From positions 1 to 36,859 of the forward strand of contig JAQUCE010000048.1 in NCBI GenBank assembly GCA_028686345.1: a DNA stretch of 36,859 nt, read 5' to 3'. This document shows, one piece after another, positions 33,391 to 36,859 of the stretch (position 1 is its first letter; the number at the start of each line of letters is the position of its first letter). Below the pieces are notes generated by a model that saw only the letters and a program-made list of their open reading frames with translations, had not been told where the DNA came from and did not search any database. The position numbers were made by a program, and so were the translations under genes. Source of the DNA: Kiritimatiellia bacterium (GTDB lineage Bacteria; Verrucomicrobiota; Kiritimatiellia; RFP12; UBA1067).

Positions 33391-33657
33391 GATAAAAAAC
33401 GATGAAGACTTTGTGAACTTTGCGTTCTTTGTGGTTTCAAAAACACAGGATTTGGTTGCGCTTTTGAAATGATTGTGGGACAATCGAGTTGACTTCAAAT
33501 GAGAGTCACAGCCTGCTCTCAGACGACAGTCTTTGAAGAGTTCCCATGCCGGGTGGTTTGGGACAAAACAGACGAAAATAAAAAACAACTGTGAACAATT
33601 TTGCTCCACCGTATCAGAAACCGCGCTTCGCTTGGTTCCTGAACGGTGAGCATGGCG
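33385..33657 (+). repeat. Gene-free cassette 4 (copy A)
   Basis: 273 bp between boxes with no open frame that starts and stops inside it. It is about 95% identical to 35357-35630. It contains a weak promoter-like pair (TTGCGC, 17 bp, GACAAT near 33458-33486) pointing toward the next cassette gene, and the phrase CTTTGTGGTTTCAAAAA that recurs elsewhere in intergenic DNA here. Gene-free cassettes are known from other integrons and can carry promoters. Confidence 0.75.
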
Positions 33658-33663
33658 TTCGCC
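33590..33663. other. attC site 4
   Basis: Left box TGTGAAC (33590-33596), complement of GTTCACA at the cassette start; right box GTTCGCC (33657-33663). The stem TGCT[C]CACCGT[A]TCAG pairs with CTGAACGGTGAGCA, with two extrahelical bases in the same arrangement as site 2. The terminal loop part is GCGCTTCGC. Confidence 0.85.
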
Positions 33664-33679
33664 AAGACAATGGTGAGAC

Positions 33680-35161
33680 ATGAGTGACCAATTGTCGTTT
33701 ATTACACCCGTGAGAACATCCGGATTGTTGGTTCGCTCGCTGATAGCGGCTGCCACAATCTGGAGCGCGTGGATGCCGCCGTGCACCGGGGCGGAACCTC
33801 TCGAAAGTCATAGGCCCAGAGTGATCGTGACCACTGACGGAGAGGAGGATGATCGCTGCTCGATGGTTAGATTCCTCCTCACAGCCAACGACTTTGAAGT
33901 GGAAGCCATTATCAACAGCAGCTCCCAGTTCCATTGGGTGGGCGGAAAGGGCTGGAATGTCTTCCACCCGGCGTCATGGGTCAAAGACTACATCGGCTTC
34001 TATTCAGAAGTGTACAATAACCTGCGGCTGCACGACCCCAACTACCCGACACCCGACTACTTGTTGAGCAATTGGAAGGTCGGCAATATCAGCGCCAGTG
34101 GAGAGGATGAGATTCGCACGGAAGGCGCGGAATGGATCGTGAAGATTCTTCTGGATGACAGCGACTCTCGTCCCATCTGGGTCCAAGCATGGGGGGGGTG
34201 CAACACGATTGCACGGGCGCTCAAGATCATTCAGGAAGACCACCCTTCCAGAATGAAGGAGGTTGCCGCCAAGCTCCGTCTCTTTTTGATCTGGGAGCAG
34301 GACGACAGCTACCAGAAATACATCCGCCCGAACTGGGAGCACGTCAACATTCCGACGATTATCTCGGATCAGTTCGATTGCATGGCATATATTTGGCGGA
34401 AAGTGTTACCCAATGCGACGAAGACATACTTTGAAGCGGATTGGATGAAGACGCACATCCTAACCGGAAAGGGTCCATTGTGCGCCGCCTACGAGCACAA
34501 AGAATGGGCCTTCAACGCGGAAGGCGACACCCCAGCTTTCCTACACGCGATCCCCAATGGCCTGCGCAGCGTGGAGTCGCCGGGTTGGGGAGGCTGGGGC
34601 GGACGTTACGTCAAGACCCGCAACAACGTCTGGATGGATCCAGATCCGATCGAGGGATGGAAGCATGCCGACGGTCAGCGGTCTATACACAACAGTTGGT
34701 CGAAGAAGTTGGAGAACGCTTCCGATCCCAAAATGCAGGCGATCCGGACCCAATACTTCAAGCCCATCTGGAGATGGCTGGATGCTGTGCAAAACGATTT
34801 CGCCGCGCGGGCGGACTGGTGTGTGAAGGATTACGCCTCGGCCAACCACCCCCCGATTGTCATACTTAAGAACACGCCGTTGGATCTGGAGGCCGAGCGT
34901 GGAAAGGAGATTACGCTGGACGCAAGCGCGAGCAGCGACCCAGACCGAGACAGGCTGACCTTCAGATGGTGGCACTATGCGGAAGCCGGAACCTATTCCG
35001 GAGGTGAGCTGCCGGAGTCGAACGCGCCAAAAGCGACGATTACTATACCGAAAGATGCACAGCCCGGGGACGAGATTCACATGGTCTGCGAGGTCAAGGA
35101 TGTTGGTTCTCCTCCGCTCACGCGATACCAGCGAGTCGTGATTCATGTGAAGGATCACTGA
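33680..35161 (+). CDS. Secreted Sde182/DUF1593-type protein (cassette 5)
   Basis: 493 residues, starting 22 bp inside the cassette. A signal peptide (VRSLIAAATIWSAWMPPCTGAE) is followed by a nucleoside-hydrolase-like domain (about residues 48-370), beginning RVIVTTDGEEDDRCSMVRFLL and FEVEAIINSSSQFHW and containing WVQAWGGCNTIARAL. The C-terminal Ig-like domain (about 395-493; LDASASSDPDRDRLTFRWWHY) matches the Sde182 C-terminal module. The family includes a cellulose-binding protein of Saccharophagus, but its enzymatic role is uncertain. It is unusually large for an integron cassette. GC-rich, unlike cassettes 1-3. Confidence 0.85.
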   Translation: MSDQLSFITPVRTSGLLVRSLIAAATIWSAWMPPCTGAEPLESHRPRVIVTTDGEEDDRCSMVRFLLTANDFEVEAIINSSSQFHWVGGKGWNVFHPASWVKDYIGFYSEVYNNLRLHDPNYPTPDYLLSNWKVGNISASGEDEIRTEGAEWIVKILLDDSDSRPIWVQAWGGCNTIARALKIIQEDHPSRMKEVAAKLRLFLIWEQDDSYQKYIRPNWEHVNIPTIISDQFDCMAYIWRKVLPNATKTYFEADWMKTHILTGKGPLCAAYEHKEWAFNAEGDTPAFLHAIPNGLRSVESPGWGGWGGRYVKTRNNVWMDPDPIEGWKHADGQRSIHNSWSKKLENASDPKMQAIRTQYFKPIWRWLDAVQNDFAARADWCVKDYASANHPPIVILKNTPLDLEAERGKEITLDASASSDPDRDRLTFRWWHYAEAGTYSGGELPESNAPKATITIPKDAQPGDEIHMVCEVKDVGSPPLTRYQRVVIHVKDH

Positions 35162-35260
35162 TTCGCTCGGCTCCATAAGATCAGGGAGATCAAACAAACA
35201 TGAGCACACGAGATGAGACACAGCAACCGCCACGATTGGAAGTCCCGGCGGAAATAGGAA

Positions 35261-35362
35261 GGCGAACAAACGGATCGAGGCGTACACTCCACCCGTGGCA
35301 CGCCGGCTGCGTTCGCACCCGGTGCGCCACGGATTCCGTGCCGCTCATCCGTGACGTTCACA
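35261..35362. other. attC site 5
   Basis: Left box GGCGAAC (35261-35267), complement of GTTCGCC at the cassette start; right box GTTCACA (35356-35362), 102 bp. The stem ACGGAT[C]GAG pairs with CTCATCCGT, with the extrahelical C 8 nt after the left box. A second long inner stem (CCGTGGC/GCCACGG) makes this the largest site. Confidence 0.82.
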
Positions 35363-35630
35363 GATAAAAAACGATGAAGACTTTGTGAACTTTGCGTTCT
35401 TTGTGGTTTCAAAAACACAGGATTTGATTGCGCTTCTGAAATGATTGTGGGACAATCAAGTTGATTTCAAATGAGAGTCATAGCCAGCTCTCAGACGACA
35501 CTCCTTTGAAGAGTTCCCCTGCCGGGTGGTTTGGGACAAAATAGACGAAAATAAAAAACAACTGTGAACAATTTTGCTCCACCGTATCAGAAACCGCGCT
35601 TCGCTTGGTTCCTGAACGGTGAGCATGGCG
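35357..35630 (+). repeat. Gene-free cassette 6 (copy B)
   Basis: 274 bp, near-identical to cassette 4 (33385-33657) with roughly a dozen substitutions, including in its stem and left box context. It is separated from copy A by the 1.7-kb cassette 5. It has no internal gene. It lies directly upstream of the HicBA cassette. Confidence 0.8.
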
Positions 35631-35636
35631 TTCTGA
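35563..35636. other. attC site 6
   Basis: Left box TGTGAAC (35563-35569), complement of GTTCACA at the cassette start; right box GTTCTGA (35630-35636). The stem is the same as site 4. Confidence 0.85.
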
Positions 35637-35698
35637 AATAATAGCAATAGACAACACTTCAAATGGGTGATAACATTATCACCAAATATGGAGGTAGT

Positions 35699-35911
35699 AT
35701 GAAAAATAAATATACGGCAGTGACAAAACAAGACGGTGACTGGTGGGTTGGTTGGATTGCAGAAATACCGGGCGTGAATTGTCAGGAACGAACACATGAG
35801 TCTTTGCTTGAATCCCTCAAAGTAACATTGTCAGAAGCTATTGCTTTTAACAAACAGGATGCCTTGTCCGCCGCATCTTCTGGCTATAGGGAAGAGCTTG
35901 TTTCTCTATGA
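35699..35911 (+). CDS. hicB: HicB-type antitoxin (cassette 7)
   Basis: 70 residues from ATG 35699, with GAGG at 35691-35694; an upstream ATG at 35663 is in frame but has no ribosome site. YTAVTKQDGDWWVGWIAEIPGVNCQERTHESLLESLKVTLSEAI is the degenerate RNase-H-like HicB fold (COG1598 type). The C-terminus is short and lacks a clear DNA-binding helix-turn-helix. It overlaps hicA by ATGA. It should bind and block the HicA toxin. Confidence 0.88.
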   Translation: MKNKYTAVTKQDGDWWVGWIAEIPGVNCQERTHESLLESLKVTLSEAIAFNKQDALSAASSGYREELVSL

Positions 35912-36093
35912 AGCGAAATGCACTGACAAAGCATTTGAGAAAACATGGCTGTTCCTTAGTTCGAGAAGGAGGACGACATTCATGGTGGGGGAATCTAACC
36001 CTTGGCACAAGATCTTCCGTGCCGCGTCATGGGGAAATCAAAGACATTCTGGCGCAGAAGATTTGTAAAGACTTGAATATCCCTAAGATATAA
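35908..36093 (+). CDS. hicA: HicA-type toxin (cassette 7)
   Basis: 61 residues. MKRNALTKHLRKHGCSLVREGGRHSWW has the family dsRBD-like fold with the catalytic His in GGRHS, and RSSVPRHGEIKDILAQKICKDLNI completes it. HicA toxins are ribosome-independent mRNA interferases. The antitoxin-first order and ATGA overlap are typical of hicBA-type pairs. It ends 4 bp before the attC left box. Toxin-antitoxin cassettes are known to stabilise integron arrays. Confidence 0.92.
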   Translation: MKRNALTKHLRKHGCSLVREGGRHSWWGNLTLGTRSSVPRHGEIKDILAQKICKDLNIPKI

Positions 36094-36096
36094 CCA

Positions 36097-36155
36097 TCAG
36101 AACAACTCAGTGGAGACTACCTCGTAAACTCGGAGGCTCACTGATGGCGTTGGAC
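36097..36155. other. attC site 7
   Basis: Left box TCAGAAC (36097-36103), complement of GTTCTGA at the cassette start; right box GTTGGAC (36149-36155), 59 bp. The stem CAGT[G]GAG pairs with CTCACTG, with the extrahelical G 8 nt after the left box. The right box would open an eighth cassette, whose content is lost or replaced by the IS91-like gene. Confidence 0.82.
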
Positions 36156-36243
36156 ATAAAATGACTTTGTCATTTGGAAAAGATTACACCTGAAAACGGC
36201 GGCGCAGTTCGGCGAAGCGAGCCGCGTCCGGGACGGATGAGGG

Positions 36244-36859
36244 ATGAAACCGGGCATAGTACAGAGGATTTTTAACGAACACTATCCGGCGCTCGATGCG
36301 ACGCGCCGTCTGGAAGGTCGCATCCGCCTGGCGGCATGGAACATCCGCAACTGCCGCACCCCCGCGCTGGGCTATCACATCGACGCCTGCCCCAACGGCG
36401 ATTACAGTATCCGGCTGAACAACTCCTGCAGGCACCGCGCCTGCCCGCTGTGCGGCGCGACCGAGACGGAGCTGTGGCTCGAACGTCAGTCGGCCAAGGA
36501 GCTGCGCTGCCCGCACCACCAGGTGGTGTTAACCTCACCGGACTCTCTTCGCGAGCTGTGGCGCTGGAACCGCAGGAGTTTCACCGGGCTTTACTTCCGC
36601 GCAGGCTGGCACACGCTGCGCGAGCTGCTCGGCGACAAGCGGCGTTTCGGTGGTCTGCCCGGAGCGATAGCAGTCTTCCAGAGCTGGGGCGACGAGCTCC
36701 AGGAGCACCTTCATCTGCACTTCATTGTGACAGCCGGGGGCCGCTCTCGGAGCGGCGCCTACTCTCCTACGACGGGATGCGCGTGATTATAGCCTACGCG
36801 CATCCGGAGAAACACACCCGTGACTCCTTCACCCTGTCGGCACCCGAATTCGTGCGCCG
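36244..36859 (+). pseudogene. IS91-like transposase, internally deleted, runs off the window
   Basis: The first 165 codons match IS91/ISCR-type transposases: an N-terminal zinc-binding section (NSCRHRACPLCG, about residues 59-70), RCPHHQVVLTSPDSLRELW (98-116) and SWGDELQEHLHLHFIVTAGG. The latter is the HUH-like motif region with H-L-H-L-H-F. The frame then leaves homology and stops at 36784-36786. In the shifted frame, about 36750-36859 reads LSERRLLSYDGMRVIIAYAH and DSFTLSAPEFVR, a section that normally lies more than 100 residues further along. An internal deletion with frameshift is the simplest explanation. The catalytic Tyr segment is missing. Confidence 0.8.

Larger units (their letters stand above)
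30894..36149 (+). mobile_element. Integron cassette array of seven cassettes, no integrase seen
   Basis: Cassettes, with the cut assumed after the G of each GTT box: 30894-32305, 32306-32932, 32933-33384, 33385-33657, 33658-35356, 35357-35630 and 35631-36149. For each, the 7-bp box opening its attC is the exact reverse complement of the box at its own left boundary (7 of 7). All genes point the same way, with attC downstream. No tyrosine integrase gene is in the window, so it is either an integrase-less cluster or its integrase lies beyond the IS or outside the window. Confidence 0.85.

Noticed and set aside
33229-33786. Minus-strand 185-residue frame across cassette 4
   Set aside because: It crosses two attC sites, the near-identical cassette 6 has a stop in the same frame, and no family is recognisable.

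Overview
The window looks like an accessory-rich stretch of a Gram-negative chromosome, most likely from the PVC group (Kiritimatiellota, Lentisphaerota or Verrucomicrobiota). This is an inference from gene content: large secreted RHS/YD-repeat proteins, a GH106-type alpha-L-rhamnosidase beside an L-rhamnose mutarotase, a secreted FGE/SUMF1-fold protein, a Sde182/DUF1593-type protein, and intergenic DNA full of short palindromes. Only bL28 (rpmB) is clearly housekeeping. No rRNA or tRNA gene was seen.

Layout. 1-5.6 kb: a secreted multidomain protein, a BaiN/HI0933 flavoprotein coupled to a zinc-ribbon coiled-coil protein, rpmB, a repeat-rich gap and a small secreted protein. 5.7-11.4 kb: an orphan OppD/DppD-type ATPase with a good sigma70-like promoter, then a rhamnose locus (AraC-type regulator that has lost its DNA-binding domain, a divergent promoter with two operator-like direct repeats 21 bp apart, rhaM, GH106 enzyme). 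11.7-17.8 kb: a 1986-residue RHS protein whose C-terminus contains pieces of the nucleoid protein HU. 17.8-24.1 kb: palindrome arrays, an FGE-fold protein and a block of decayed genes (OsmC, nucleoside phosphorylase) next to intact methyltransferase, LarE and arylamine N-acetyltransferase genes. 24.2-28.4 kb: a second RHS protein with a transglutaminase-like N-terminus, split by a frameshift and cut off at its 3' end. 28.8-30.7 kb: a decayed ISKra4-like insertion sequence.

The most striking region is 30.9-36.15 kb. It reads as an integron gene-cassette array without a visible integrase: seven consecutive cassettes, all in the + orientation, each ending in an attC-like imperfect hairpin. In all seven, the 7-bp box that opens the final hairpin is the exact reverse complement of the 7-bp box (G plus the first six cassette bases) at that cassette's own start. 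This is what a cassette that closes into a circle should show. The stems carry an extrahelical base, in most sites exactly 8 nt after the first box. Most core boxes read GTTC..., not the textbook GTTRRRY, so standard searches may miss them. Cargo: a small membrane protein plus a two-gene unit with a PD-(D/E)XK nuclease-like protein, a membrane-anchored coiled-coil protein, a beta-repeat protein, a large secreted Sde182-like protein, a HicBA toxin-antitoxin pair, and two near-identical cassettes with no gene. A promoter-like TTGACA-17-GATTAT sits just upstream of the first cassette. The window ends in an internally deleted IS91-like transposase gene.
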